DNA of 40,848 bases from Methylobacter sp. (lineage in GTDB: Bacteria > Pseudomonadota > Gammaproteobacteria > Methylococcales > Methylomonadaceae): the NCBI RefSeq assembly GCF_004322395.1, contig NZ_SCTW01000151.1, forward strand, positions 1-40,848, written 5' to 3'. Made by a program: the position numbers and the translations under genes. Positions within the stretch are counted from its first letter, which is position 1, and every line of letters starts with the position of its first letter. The notes under the pieces were generated by a model. It saw only the letters and a list, made by a program, of their open reading frames with translations, was not told the origin of the DNA and searched no databases. Shown here piece after piece: positions 25,142-33,209 of the stretch.

Positions 25142-25556
25142 AACTATTCATCAAATATCAATTGATCTGCAAATCCCCTTCCATGATGTCGACATGATGG
25201 AAGTCGTTTGGCACGGCCATTACGCCAAGTATTTTGAAATCGCCCGCTGTGCTTTGTTGGAAAAGATAGATTACAACTATCCGCAAATGCGTGATTCAGG
25301 CTATGCCTGGCCGGTCATCGATCTGAGTATTCGTTATGTGCAACCGGCGGTATTCGGGCAAACAATTACGGTAAAAGCTCAAATCGTTGAATGGGAAAAT
25401 CGCCTGAAAATAAACTACCTGATCACTGATAAAGGTACAGGCTTAAGGCTGACCAAAGGTCATAGTGTTCAAGTGGCGGTAGACTTGATCACTAAAGAAA
25501 TGTGCTTTGCATCGCCTGCTGTGTTGTCTGAAAAACTCGGTCTAGAGGTCTCTTAA
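25134..25556 (+). CDS. Acyl-CoA/ACP thioesterase, 4HBT hotdog family (APE cluster)
   Basis: A 140-residue hotdog-fold thioesterase. The catalytic pattern of the 4-hydroxybenzoyl-CoA thioesterase family is present: FHDVDMMEVVWHGHYAKYFEIAR (starting near residue 15), with the active-site Asp in the DVDMMEVVWHG stretch. It could release or proofread acyl intermediates of the polyene pathway. It is coupled to the lyase gene, while the next cluster gene is displaced by the inserted vapBC pair. Confidence 0.9.
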   Translation: MTKTIHQISIDLQIPFHDVDMMEVVWHGHYAKYFEIARCALLEKIDYNYPQMRDSGYAWPVIDLSIRYVQPAVFGQTITVKAQIVEWENRLKINYLITDKGTGLRLTKGHSVQVAVDLITKEMCFASPAVLSEKLGLEVS

Positions 25557-25701
25557 TTATTTAATCAAAGTGCCGCAGATGAAGCAATGTTGACTCAAAT
25601 TGCTGTACGATTGGCAAAAATACTCATGCTGTGGGATTTGCAGAGCTAAGAAAAATCAGGTATAGAACACTCAAGTTAAATATAAATTTTAGGATTTTAC
25701 C
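25557..25701. other. Gap between thioesterase gene and vapB
   Basis: This 145-base AT-rich gap breaks the otherwise overlapping cluster. A short open stretch (25564-25650, reading NQSAADEAMLTQIAVRLAKI and on to a stop) has no start codon at its beginning and may be a remnant of another gene that arrived with the toxin-antitoxin pair. The end holds an AGGA ribosome site for vapB. Confidence 0.45.
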
Positions 25702-25908
25702 ATGCAAACAACCATTACTATTGATGATCAGCAGTTAAAAAGCTTGATGCTTTACACCCATTCTAATAATGAATCCGAAGCTATTTATAAAGCTATTCAA
25801 ACCTATTTGCAGCAGGCAAAGCGGCAGCAGGATTTATTAGCGTTGCGCGGACAAGTCGATATTGAAGATAACTGGCAAGCATTGCGCGATTTGGAAATCA
25901 ATAAATGA
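25702..25908 (+). CDS. vapB: VapB-like antitoxin
   Basis: A 68-residue protein with an N-terminal ribbon-helix-helix-like start (TTITIDDQQLKSLMLYTHSNNESEAIYKAIQ) and a charged C-terminal tail (DIEDNWQALRDLE) of the type that wraps around a PIN toxin. This is the size and layout of VapB antitoxins. It has an AGGA ribosome site at about eight bases and overlaps the toxin gene by 4 bases, so the two are made together. In this family the antitoxin also represses its own promoter. It stands inside the APE cluster, where it has no pathway role. Confidence 0.85.
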   Translation: MQTTITIDDQQLKSLMLYTHSNNESEAIYKAIQTYLQQAKRQQDLLALRGQVDIEDNWQALRDLEINK

Positions 25909-26291
25909 GTGATGGTTTGGTTTTAGTCGATACTTGCGCGTGGATTGATTTTTTACGTTACCAGGAAGGTAAGTTAGGAAATCAAGTGGCTTTTTTAATA
26001 GAAAATAATCAAGTCGCTATAACAGGTGTAATTATTGCCGAATTGCTGCAAGGCGCTAAAACTGAAAAACAGCAACAACAAATTAATCTTTTGATAAATT
26101 CTGTGACGTCTTTTCCTACGCAGGAGTTTGATTGGGTAAGTGCCGGATTGTTATTGCAAGAGCTAAGAAGTCGAGGGATAACCCTACCTTTAACAGATGC
26201 GTTAATCGCTGTTATCGCTCAACGTTTTCAGGCAAAAGTATTGACGATTGATAAACATTTCCACCATTTAGCGGTTGAGTTGCATGTTTAG
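25905..26291 (+). CDS. vapC: VapC PIN-domain ribonuclease toxin
   Basis: A 128-residue PIN-domain protein. The acidic active site is visible: VLVDTCAWIDFLR (first Asp near residue 9), the conserved Glu in VIIAELLQGAK, and LPLTDALIAVIAQ with VLTIDKHFHHL near the C-terminus. VapC toxins cleave tRNA or rRNA to stop growth until the partner antitoxin is renewed. Its 3' end overlaps the start region of the following LolA-like gene, showing how tightly it is embedded. Confidence 0.93.
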   Translation: MSDGLVLVDTCAWIDFLRYQEGKLGNQVAFLIENNQVAITGVIIAELLQGAKTEKQQQQINLLINSVTSFPTQEFDWVSAGLLLQELRSRGITLPLTDALIAVIAQRFQAKVLTIDKHFHHLAVELHV

Positions 26292-26925
26292 CACTGCCTT
26301 GCTCCAAGATTGTACAGGATTACGCTATTGCTATATTCCGGCTACTTTCTTAAAAACGTTATTACTGTTTTTTTTGTTGTTAGGTCAAAGTTACGCTGAC
26401 GATGTGTTAATTCAAATTACCCCACGCTTGGCAAAAACGCCGATCACTCAAGGCGACTTTTACCAGCAAAAATACCTGAAAGCTTTACACAAGCCTTTAA
26501 TTTCCTCGGGCACGTTTACATATCACCAAAGCAAAGGCGTTATCTGGAAAACTCTGACGCCGGTTGTTTCGTTACTGTTGGTCAATGAATCGCGGCTGTT
26601 GACAGGGCAAGGGGAGCAAGCGGTACCTGCGGCTTTCGGCAAGGTTTTCAAGGCCATGTTGGGCGCTGATTTAGCGGCGCTGACCGATGGCTTTAGCGTG
26701 ACCGGAACCGATCAAAAAACTTCCTGGCAATTGGAGTTAACGCCCAAGGAGGAGATGCTGAAAAAAATCATCAGCACGATGATGTTGTCAGGCGATACCG
26801 AGCTGCGTCATCTTGAAATACGCGAAGCAGGCGGCAACATAACCCGCATTAGCTTCGATAACATCACGCACCCTGCAAAATTAAACGACGAGCAACAAGC
26901 CGATTTTGAACGTTTATCACCCTAA
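26284..26925 (+). CDS. LolA-like outer-membrane lipoprotein carrier (APE cluster)
   Basis: A 213-residue exported protein. An N-terminal hydrophobic stretch (FLKTLLLFFLLLGQSYADD) ends in a likely cleavage site. The mature part has the LolA-like pattern SGTFTYHQSKGVIWKTLTPVVSLLLVN and the later WQLELTPKEEMLKKIISTM. In APE clusters a LolA-like protein and an MMPL pump are thought to move the finished polyene lipid to the outer membrane. The ATG lies inside the end of vapC; the leader before the hydrophobic part (DCTGLRYCYIPAT) looks unlike a signal peptide, so the original start may have been altered when vapBC inserted. Confidence 0.82.
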   Translation: MFSTALLQDCTGLRYCYIPATFLKTLLLFFLLLGQSYADDVLIQITPRLAKTPITQGDFYQQKYLKALHKPLISSGTFTYHQSKGVIWKTLTPVVSLLLVNESRLLTGQGEQAVPAAFGKVFKAMLGADLAALTDGFSVTGTDQKTSWQLELTPKEEMLKKIISTMMLSGDTELRHLEIREAGGNITRISFDNITHPAKLNDEQQADFERLSP

Positions 26926-29257
26926 GTTGACCGCAGGAGTTTGGCTGGCCGGAATGCTGGCCATCTGTATTCTCGGCGGCCAAGTATTGACTAGAGACTG
27001 GCTGGAAACCGGCTTTTTAGCGTTATTGCCGACCAGCGAACAGCAGCCGGAAATCGCCAAAGCTACCCTGCAACATAATCAGCTGCTGAACCGGAAAGTG
27101 ATCTGGCTGACTGGCGCGACAACGTCTCAAGAAGCCATCAATCATGCACAAAAACTTAAACAGCAATTGGAGCAAAGCCGGCTGTTTAGCAAGGTGGTGC
27201 TGGAGTTTCCCCAACAGCAATATATCCAGCAATACCGGCAACTGTTTCCTTATCGCTATCGGCTGTTGGATGCGCAATCCCAATCAATCTTGGCGACTAA
27301 TCCTGAGGATTTAATCAAGCAAAATCTGGAGATACTCAATAGCCCCATCGGGCAGATGCAGGCGGCCGATCTTGAGCGAGATCCGTCGTTGATATTCAGC
27401 CGTTATTTTAATGCGCAAAATCCGATCAAGCTGAATTTGGAACAGGGCATCGTCGTGCTGTCCGATCAGCATCGGTTTTGGGCATTGCTATTGACCGATT
27501 TGCAAGATGAGAAGTTACAGCTGGATAAACTGGAAACCTTGTCGAGTCTGGTTAACAGCGCCACCGAACAAGTCAAAGCGGTAGGCGGCGAGTTGTTGGT
27601 TTCCGGCATGCCGTTATTTACCGCGCATGGAGCTGAGTCGGCCAAACAGGAAATTTCCACGGTCGGCATAGGTTCGAGTCTCGGCATTATCGTGTTGCTG
27701 TGGGCGACTTTTCGCAGTATGCGGCCTTTGCTGTTATCGAGTCTCGCGATAGGCAGCGGCCTGATTGCTGCGTTGGTTATCTCTGTACTGTTTTTCGGAA
27801 AGATACATATCCTGACGCTGGTTTTTGGCGCCAGTTTAATCGGCGTTGCCGATGACTATGCGCAACATTTTTTATGCGACAGCTTCGGCGAGAAGGACTG
27901 GAATCCCCGGAAAGGCCTAAAGTTTATTCTTCCGGGACTTTCTTTAGGGCTAGCAAGCAATCTGCTAAGTTATGCAGGCTTGGGCTTTTCGCCGTTTCCG
28001 GGCTTGCAGGAAGTTGCGTTATTTTCCGCTGTCGGTCTGCTGGTCGCATGGCTGACGGTGGTGCTGCTGTTTCCGTTGCTGTTAACCGGGTTCAGATTCG
28101 ACCATCAGCCCGGCATACTTAAACTGACCACCTATTGGGAGGAGCACTGGCCGCTTTGGGTAAGCAACAACCGGCGCTGGCTGGGCTTGATATTGTCGGT
28201 TTTTGTCGCGGGCGGCCTGTGGCTGCTGACGCCGCAGGATGATGTGCGCTTACTGCAATCGCCACCGGCCGAGTTGCTCCGCACCGCCGATAAAATCCGT
28301 CAGTTGTTTCCGATGAGTCCCGACAACCAGTTTTTTTTGGTGTCGGGGAAAGATCAAACTGAATGGCATCAAAATGAACAAAAATTGCTTAAACGCCTGG
28401 AAGCGTTAAAACAACAAAAAGCCCTGACCGCTTATGAAGGCTTGAGCAATTATTGGCCTGATGCGACTCAGCAGCAACAAAATTATCAGTTGTTAAAACA
28501 TAAGCTGTACGATTCAGGCTTGCTTGAACGCTATATGGCCGATCTTGGCTTTGACGAGGCGGCAGTGAAAGCCGAGTACAAACAGTTTGCCGAGGCAGCA
28601 AGCAACACATTGACCTTGCCGGAGTGGCTGGCAGCTGCCGATCAAACCAAGCAACAGTTGTGGCTGGGCTGTGATTTCGGGCACTGCCAAAGCACGGTTG
28701 CGTTAATCGGCATCAACGATATTAGTGCGTTGACGGCGCTACAGGATTTGTCTGGCGTAATCTGGGTGGATCAGGTCGAGTCGGTATCGTCGTTGTTTGC
28801 GCGTTATCGGATCAGGGCCAGCGGCTTGTTGGCGATTGCTTTTTGCCTGGCTTCGCTAGGTTTGGGTTACAAGTTCGGTTGGCGCAATGGCATGACCATC
28901 ATGTCGGTGCCGGTTGTTGCGTTGGCGGTTTCGTTAGCCATGTCAGGCTGGTTCGGCCAATTGTTCAGCCTGTTCAACTTGTTTGCGTTGTTACTGGTAT
29001 TGGGCATCGGTGTCGATTACGGGCTGTTCTTTTTTATGGCAGGGGACAGGCGCGCCAGCACTTCGCTGGGGGTTACGCTTTCGGCATTAACGACCTTACT
29101 GGCATTCGGCTTGTTGGCGGCAAGTTCTACCGAGATCGTGCATGCGTTCGGTTTTACGGTAACTGCCGGTATTGTAACGGCGCTGCTGTGCGCGCCATTG
29201 ATTGGGCTTAAGGATATTCAGTCATCAAATACAATGGAACGCAGATGCCAAAAGTAG
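26906..29257 (+). CDS. MMPL/RND-type exporter (APE cluster)
   Basis: A 783-residue transporter with two similar halves, each with a large periplasmic domain and a block of about five to six membrane segments (about 250-390 and 630-770), as in the MMPL family. GASLIGVADDYAQHF near residue 320 and LLVLGIGVDYGLFFF near 705 carry the conserved Asp-Tyr pairs of the proton relay. It presumably exports the aryl-polyene lipid with the LolA-like protein. Only TTG starts are available: this one, overlapping lolA by 20 bases, or TTG at 26927. The last residues (ERRCQK) are encoded by the left arm of a large inverted repeat, so the natural C-terminus was replaced. Confidence 0.87.
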   Translation: MNVYHPKLTAGVWLAGMLAICILGGQVLTRDWLETGFLALLPTSEQQPEIAKATLQHNQLLNRKVIWLTGATTSQEAINHAQKLKQQLEQSRLFSKVVLEFPQQQYIQQYRQLFPYRYRLLDAQSQSILATNPEDLIKQNLEILNSPIGQMQAADLERDPSLIFSRYFNAQNPIKLNLEQGIVVLSDQHRFWALLLTDLQDEKLQLDKLETLSSLVNSATEQVKAVGGELLVSGMPLFTAHGAESAKQEISTVGIGSSLGIIVLLWATFRSMRPLLLSSLAIGSGLIAALVISVLFFGKIHILTLVFGASLIGVADDYAQHFLCDSFGEKDWNPRKGLKFILPGLSLGLASNLLSYAGLGFSPFPGLQEVALFSAVGLLVAWLTVVLLFPLLLTGFRFDHQPGILKLTTYWEEHWPLWVSNNRRWLGLILSVFVAGGLWLLTPQDDVRLLQSPPAELLRTADKIRQLFPMSPDNQFFLVSGKDQTEWHQNEQKLLKRLEALKQQKALTAYEGLSNYWPDATQQQQNYQLLKHKLYDSGLLERYMADLGFDEAAVKAEYKQFAEAASNTLTLPEWLAAADQTKQQLWLGCDFGHCQSTVALIGINDISALTALQDLSGVIWVDQVESVSSLFARYRIRASGLLAIAFCLASLGLGYKFGWRNGMTIMSVPVVALAVSLAMSGWFGQLFSLFNLFALLLVLGIGVDYGLFFFMAGDRRASTSLGVTLSALTTLLAFGLLAASSTEIVHAFGFTVTAGIVTALLCAPLIGLKDIQSSNTMERRCQK

Positions 29258-29373
29258 GCGCCTCTAGGCGACGCTGATAATTATGATTAAATAAGATTTT
29301 ATTGAATTATCTGTGTTCATCATATTTATCAGCGTCGCCTAGAGGCGCCTACTTTTGGCATCTGCGTTCTATT
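29233..29373. repeat. Large inverted repeat, 44-bp perfect arms
   Basis: Arms 29237-29280 and 29326-29369 are perfect complements, and similarity continues at both ends with single mismatches. The arms contain CAAAAGTAGGCGCCTC and GGCGACGCTGATAA; the 45-base centre is AT-rich. The unit begins inside the exporter gene, whose TAG stop lies in the left arm, and fills the gap before the oxidoreductase gene. It looks like a MITE-type insertion and would also form a very strong hairpin within the operon. Confidence 0.92.
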
Positions 29374-29402
29374 TTTTAACATTTGAGTAGTGACAAATCA
29401 TC

Positions 29403-30635
29403 ATGACAAATAAGAATAATAAAGGCGAAATTATCATTATCGGCGCCGGGCCGTCCGGGAGTATCGCCGGTGCATTGCTGCAAAACCAGGGCTTTAAAGT
29501 GACCATCCTTGAACGCCAGCTGTTTCCACGATTCAGTATCGGAGAAAGCCTGTTGCCGCAATGCATGGAATTCATCAAGCAGGCCGGGATGATGGATGCG
29601 TTGGTCGATGCCGGGTTTCAGTATAAAAACGGCGCGTCTTTTGTCTATCGAGATCTGCATACCGAGTTTTCCTTTGAAGACAAATTCAGTCCCGGCATGG
29701 GCACCACGTTTCAGGTGCAGCGCGGCCGGTTCGACAAGCTGCTTGCCGATGAAGCGGTGCGAATGGGTGTTGACATACAGTGGCAAATGGAAGTGATGGC
29801 GGCCGATTTCGCTTCCGACCGGCCGGAGCTTACTGTGCGTAACAGCCGCGGCGAGGTCATGATCTACCGTGCCGATTTTGTGCTGGACGCCAGCGGTTTC
29901 GGGCGCATCTTGCCCAAGTTGCTGGATTTGGAATCGCCGTCCGGGTTTCCGGTCAGGCAAGCCTTGTTCGGGCATATTGAAGACCGGATCGGGGAGGGCC
30001 GGTTCGACAGAAACAAAATCCGGATCACCGTGCATCCCGAGCATAAAGATGTCTGGTATTGGCTTATCCCGTTCAGCAACGGACGCAGCAGTGTGGGTGT
30101 GGTCGCGGAGCCGGAATTTTTTAAGTCATGGGACAATAACGACCAGGCCTTGCAGGACATCATCAATCAGGACCCCAGCCTGACCGCATTGCTTCAAAAT
30201 GCTGTGTTCGATGAAAAAATCAATACCATCGTCGGTTATTCCGCCAATGTAAAAAGCTTGTACGGCAAAGGTTATGCGTTGATGGGCAATGCCGGTGAGT
30301 TCTTGGATCCGGTGTTTTCATCCGGCGTAACGATTGCGATGAAATCGGCCAGCTTGGCCGCGGATATTCTGGTCAGGCAATTTAACAATGAAACAGTGGA
30401 CTGGCAGCAGGATTACGCCGAGCCTTTGCAGCGCGGCGTCAATACTTTCCGGGTATTTGTCGATGCTTGGTATGATGGCCGTTTTCAGGACGTGATCTTT
30501 CACCCGCAGCAGCAACCCGAAGTTAAGGCGATGATCAGTTCAATACTGGCCGGTTATGCCTGGGACGAAAATAATCCTTATGTCAAAAATGCCCGGTCGA
30601 GGTTGGATACTTTGGTTGAGTTATGCCGGGGTTGA
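29403..30635 (+). CDS. FAD-dependent oxidoreductase, halogenase-like (APE cluster)
   Basis: A 410-residue flavoprotein of the tryptophan-halogenase/geranylgeranyl-reductase-like group. The dinucleotide fold is IIIGAGPSGSIAG (G14-x-G16-x-x-G19), followed by the ILERQLFPRFSIGESLLP segment typical of this group. GYALMGNAGEFLDPVFSSGV near residue 290 binds the flavin. The WxWxIP motif of true halogenases is replaced by VWYWLIPFSNG, so halogenation is not supported. The enzyme is regular in APE clusters and probably modifies the aryl head or the polyene. The insertion just upstream has removed the usual overlap with the exporter gene, and no strong ribosome site is seen. Confidence 0.9.
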   Translation: MTNKNNKGEIIIIGAGPSGSIAGALLQNQGFKVTILERQLFPRFSIGESLLPQCMEFIKQAGMMDALVDAGFQYKNGASFVYRDLHTEFSFEDKFSPGMGTTFQVQRGRFDKLLADEAVRMGVDIQWQMEVMAADFASDRPELTVRNSRGEVMIYRADFVLDASGFGRILPKLLDLESPSGFPVRQALFGHIEDRIGEGRFDRNKIRITVHPEHKDVWYWLIPFSNGRSSVGVVAEPEFFKSWDNNDQALQDIINQDPSLTALLQNAVFDEKINTIVGYSANVKSLYGKGYALMGNAGEFLDPVFSSGVTIAMKSASLAADILVRQFNNETVDWQQDYAEPLQRGVNTFRVFVDAWYDGRFQDVIFHPQQQPEVKAMISSILAGYAWDENNPYVKNARSRLDTLVELCRG

Positions 30636-30829
30636 TTTTTTTTTCGTTTCCACTCGCTGTGTTCATCGTTATACATAAGTACGTTATTCCGATAGTTCCT
30701 TATCTGGCGATAGGCAGGAAATATACCGGTATGGAGACCTTCCAGGTTTTTAAAACCTGGAAGGTCTGGCTCGCAACGTTTTCAATTGGCGAGACCGTCT
30801 CGTTCTCATGCGCTACGCCGTGCTGGAAA
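30636..30829. other. Repeat-containing insertion before the DUF3261-like gene
   Basis: About 195 bases of sequence separate the oxidoreductase stop from the likely lipoprotein start, although APE genes normally abut. The centre is a perfect hairpin described separately. Flanking bases resemble other dispersed repeats of this genome (TCGTTTCCACTCGCTG, CGTCTCGTTCTCATGCGC). The downstream frame is open through it, but the peptide it would encode looks random. Confidence 0.6.
30735..30767. repeat. Perfect hairpin repeat, 16-bp arms
   Basis: AGACCTTCCAGGTTTT and its exact complement around a single central base. It forms an extremely strong stem-loop and belongs to another palindromic repeat type (ACCTTCCAGGTTTT). 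It lies in the insertion between two APE cluster genes. Confidence 0.88.
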
Positions 30830-31402
30830 TTGGGAAACAGCGTAAAAGTCATAAGTGCGATGTTTTTACTATGGTTGTCCGGCTGTGGACTGATACAGCC
30901 GGAGAAAGTTACCGCTAAAACGGAATCGATGCCGATTGCGCAGCCTTTAGGCCCGGCCAGACGGATAGTGCAGCAAATTGACGCCGTGTGGGGGGATCGG
31001 CAGGAATCCTTGTTGGCAGTTTTGGAGTTGGATTCCCGGCATATCGCGATGGCCGGGCTCAGCAATGATGGCTTGAGCCTGTTCAATTTAACTTATGACG
31101 GCAAGCATGTTGTATCCGACAAAAGCCTGTTATTGCCGGAGTCGGTCAGCCCGGAGTTCATCATTTCCGATCTGCAATTGGTGTATTGGCCGATTGCCGA
31201 GCTGCAAAAAATACTTCCGGCCGAGTGGCGATTGGAAACCGGTCAGAACACGCGAATTTTAACGGTCAGGAATAACAAACAAGTTGAAGTTAACTATTTA
31301 TCCCCCGATCCTGTATGGCCTAAAGCCGTGGAACTGATCAATTTTCAGTACAATTACTCCCTGCATATTAAAACCATAAGTTATGAACTTATACCTGAAT
31401 GA
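30830..31402 (+). CDS. DUF3261-like lipoprotein (APE cluster)
   Basis: A predicted lipoprotein of about 190 residues. The lipobox LSGC follows a short hydrophobic stretch (VISAMFLLWLSGC). The mature part has a beta-rich pattern (LLAVLELDSRHIAMAGLSNDGLSLFNLTYDG) and the later LQLVYWPIAELQKILP, as in the DUF3261 lipoproteins regularly encoded between oxidoreductase and ketosynthase genes in APE clusters. The frame is open from 30623, but that leader is repeat-derived. I place the start at the TTG (30830), which gives a normal signal sequence; an ATG at 30860 would be too short. The role is unknown, probably in export or anchoring of the product. Confidence 0.72.
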   Translation: MGNSVKVISAMFLLWLSGCGLIQPEKVTAKTESMPIAQPLGPARRIVQQIDAVWGDRQESLLAVLELDSRHIAMAGLSNDGLSLFNLTYDGKHVVSDKSLLLPESVSPEFIISDLQLVYWPIAELQKILPAEWRLETGQNTRILTVRNNKQVEVNYLSPDPVWPKAVELINFQYNYSLHIKTISYELIPE

Positions 31403-32666
31403 CTTAGGCTTACTGTGTGCGGCAGGCACTAGTAAATCCGAAGTATTAAAACGCTTGCTGGCCGGCGATCGGTCGGGATTGGTGCCCAGCGATGAGTTTG
31501 GGACTCGCTGTTTTGTCGGTGCCGTTAATGCTGATCTTCCAGAAATCCCCCCCGGCCCCCCTTTTTCAAAGGGGGGAGATTCCTGCTTGGTAAAAAAAGA
31601 GAGTTTCCCTTGTGCGGAGAAGAAAATTGCTCACTCACTCCCCCTTTTGAAAAAGGGGGGTAAGGGGGGGATTTACAATTGCCGCAACAATCGCCTGCTG
31701 TTAGCAGCCTTAAGCCAGATCGAGCAAACGGTTAGCGATATGAAAGTCCGATTCGGCGCTGATCGTATCGGCATTGTGCTGGGCACCAGCACGTCGGGGG
31801 TACGCAATACCGAACTTGCGTTGGCTTATTGGGCAGACCACGGCGCATTGCCTGGTGCGTTTCATTACAAGCAGCAGCAAATGGGTGCCGGAGCGGACTT
31901 TTTGGCGGATATTCTGGGCGTTCAAGGCCCGGCTTATACGATCTCTACGGCCTGTTCTTCCAGTGGCAAGGCGTTTGCATCGGCGCGGCGATTAATCAGG
32001 CAGGGCATATGCGATGCGGTTATAGTGGGCGGAGCAGATAGTTTATGCGGTTTGACCGTTAATGGCTTTGCGGCGCTGGAGTCTATCAGTACCGGCTTGT
32101 GCAAGCCGTTCGGCTTGCACCGTGACGGCATAAATATCGGCGAAGCAGTCAGCCTTTTTGTATTGAGTAAAAAACCGGGACCGGTCATCTTGCGAGGCAT
32201 AGGTGCAACCAGCGATGCGTACCATTTTGCCGCGCCGGATCCGGATGCAACCGATGTAATCCGAGCCATGCAAAATGCGCTGGACGATGCAGGTAAAACA
32301 CCGGCTGAGATTGATTATTTAAATTTGCATGGCACGGCTACGGTATTGAACGATGCAATGGAAAGCAAAGCCGTTAATGCATTATTTGGTCAGGCTGTGG
32401 CTGCGAGTTCCACCAAGGGCATGACCGGGCATACTTTGGGCGCTGCCGCTGCATTGGAACTGGCGTTTTGTTGGTTGCTGCTGACCCATGACAATGAACA
32501 AGGCGCGTTGATTCCCAATATCAACGATGATGAGCCGGATACAACATTGCCAGCGTTAAACCTGGTAAAAAAAGGCGGCATGTTGGGGCGTAGAATTAAT
32601 ACTTGTCAAAGCAACTCGTTTGCTTTTGGCGGCAATAACTTATCTATTGTGGTGGAGCGAGCATGA
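31383..32666 (+). CDS. Beta-ketoacyl synthase with repeat insert (APE cluster)
   Basis: A 427-residue condensing enzyme. The catalytic triad is complete: C191 (STACSSSG), H316 (NLHGTAT) and H350 (KGMTGHTLGAA), so it is an active elongating ketosynthase rather than a chain length factor. It may pair with the short ketosynthase-like protein at the start of the cluster. Residues 54-97 (IPPGPPFSKGGD through LLKKGGKGGI) are foreign to the family and correspond to a 132-base palindromic repeat element inserted in frame. The family sequence resumes at CRNNRLLLAAL. Without the insert it would be 383 residues. The insertion is in the N-terminal half well before the active site, so the enzyme may still fold with an added loop. 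Confidence 0.92.
   Translation: MNLYLNDLGLLCAAGTSKSEVLKRLLAGDRSGLVPSDEFGTRCFVGAVNADLPEIPPGPPFSKGGDSCLVKKESFPCAEKKIAHSLPLLKKGGKGGIYNCRNNRLLLAALSQIEQTVSDMKVRFGADRIGIVLGTSTSGVRNTELALAYWADHGALPGAFHYKQQQMGAGADFLADILGVQGPAYTISTACSSSGKAFASARRLIRQGICDAVIVGGADSLCGLTVNGFAALESISTGLCKPFGLHRDGINIGEAVSLFVLSKKPGPVILRGIGATSDAYHFAAPDPDATDVIRAMQNALDDAGKTPAEIDYLNLHGTATVLNDAMESKAVNALFGQAVAASSTKGMTGHTLGAAAALELAFCWLLLTHDNEQGALIPNINDDEPDTTLPALNLVKKGGMLGRRINTCQSNSFAFGGNNLSIVVERA
31543..31674. repeat. In-frame G/C-run palindromic element (132 bp)
   Basis: Bounded by AAATCCCCCCCGGCCCCCC at the left and GGGGGGTAAGGGGGGGATTT at the right. Each end carries an internal hairpin (CCTTTTTCAAAGGGGGGAG; CTCCCCCTTTTGAAAAAGGGGG), so the two ends are near-perfect inverted repeats. 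The length is 132 bases, exactly 44 codons. It encodes IPPGPPFSKGGD, almost the same peptide as the element at 20854-21219, in the same orientation and frame. Confidence 0.92.
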
Positions 32667-33202
32667 ACAAAGTGGCCGACGACTGCATTGATACAATAGA
32701 TAAGCTCCCAACAATGATGGGAGAGTTAAAATCGCGTTCGCAGCAGCAATCGAGAACAGCAACCGTAGGTCTATTAAACGATACAGTAGCAGTTACCGAT
32801 TTGATTCCGCACAGCGGCAGCATGGTGTTGCTGGATCGTATTATTAACTATGACGATCAGAGTTTGACAGCCGAACTTGTGGTACGTGACGATGGTTTAC
32901 TAGGCGATAATGAATCCGTTCCTGCCTGGGCCGGTATTGAATACATGGCTCAAACGATAGCCGCGTATGCAGGCATTACGGCAAGACAGGCTAATGAGCC
33001 GATACGGCTGGGTTTTTTGCTGGGAACCAGGCGTTTTAGCAGTAATATTGCAGCTTTTAAGGCCGGCTCAAAGCTAACGATACGGGTGAATAAAATCATG
33101 CAGGATGACGGCCTAGGGGTTTTTGACTGCCTAATTCAGGGGATGGACGTAGAAGTCACGGCCAACCTCAATGTTTTTCAACTTCCGTTAAATAATACAT
33201 AA
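32663..33202 (+). CDS. Hotdog-fold 3-hydroxyacyl-ACP dehydratase (APE cluster)
   Basis: A 179-residue protein whose residues 40-175 form a hotdog domain of the FabZ/ApeP-like type: TDLIPHSGSMVLLDRIINYD with the catalytic His, then VPAWAGIEYMAQTIAAYAG with the conserved Glu. It removes water from the 3-hydroxyacyl intermediate to give the double bonds of the polyene. The first 40 residues are polar and weakly conserved in look; a later start is possible. It overlaps the ketosynthase gene by 4 bases and precedes the ketoreductase by 7. Confidence 0.9.
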   Translation: MNKVADDCIDTIDKLPTMMGELKSRSQQQSRTATVGLLNDTVAVTDLIPHSGSMVLLDRIINYDDQSLTAELVVRDDGLLGDNESVPAWAGIEYMAQTIAAYAGITARQANEPIRLGFLLGTRRFSSNIAAFKAGSKLTIRVNKIMQDDGLGVFDCLIQGMDVEVTANLNVFQLPLNNT

Positions 33203-33209
33203 GCATAAT

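Noticed and set aside
25564-25650. Small gene between the thioesterase and vapB genes
   Set aside because: It has no start codon at its beginning or ribosome site, and no recognisable family; at most a gene remnant.
29403-30635. Flavin-dependent halogenase
   Set aside because: The fold group fits, but the halogenase WxWxIP motif is not present, so only an oxidoreductase is called.
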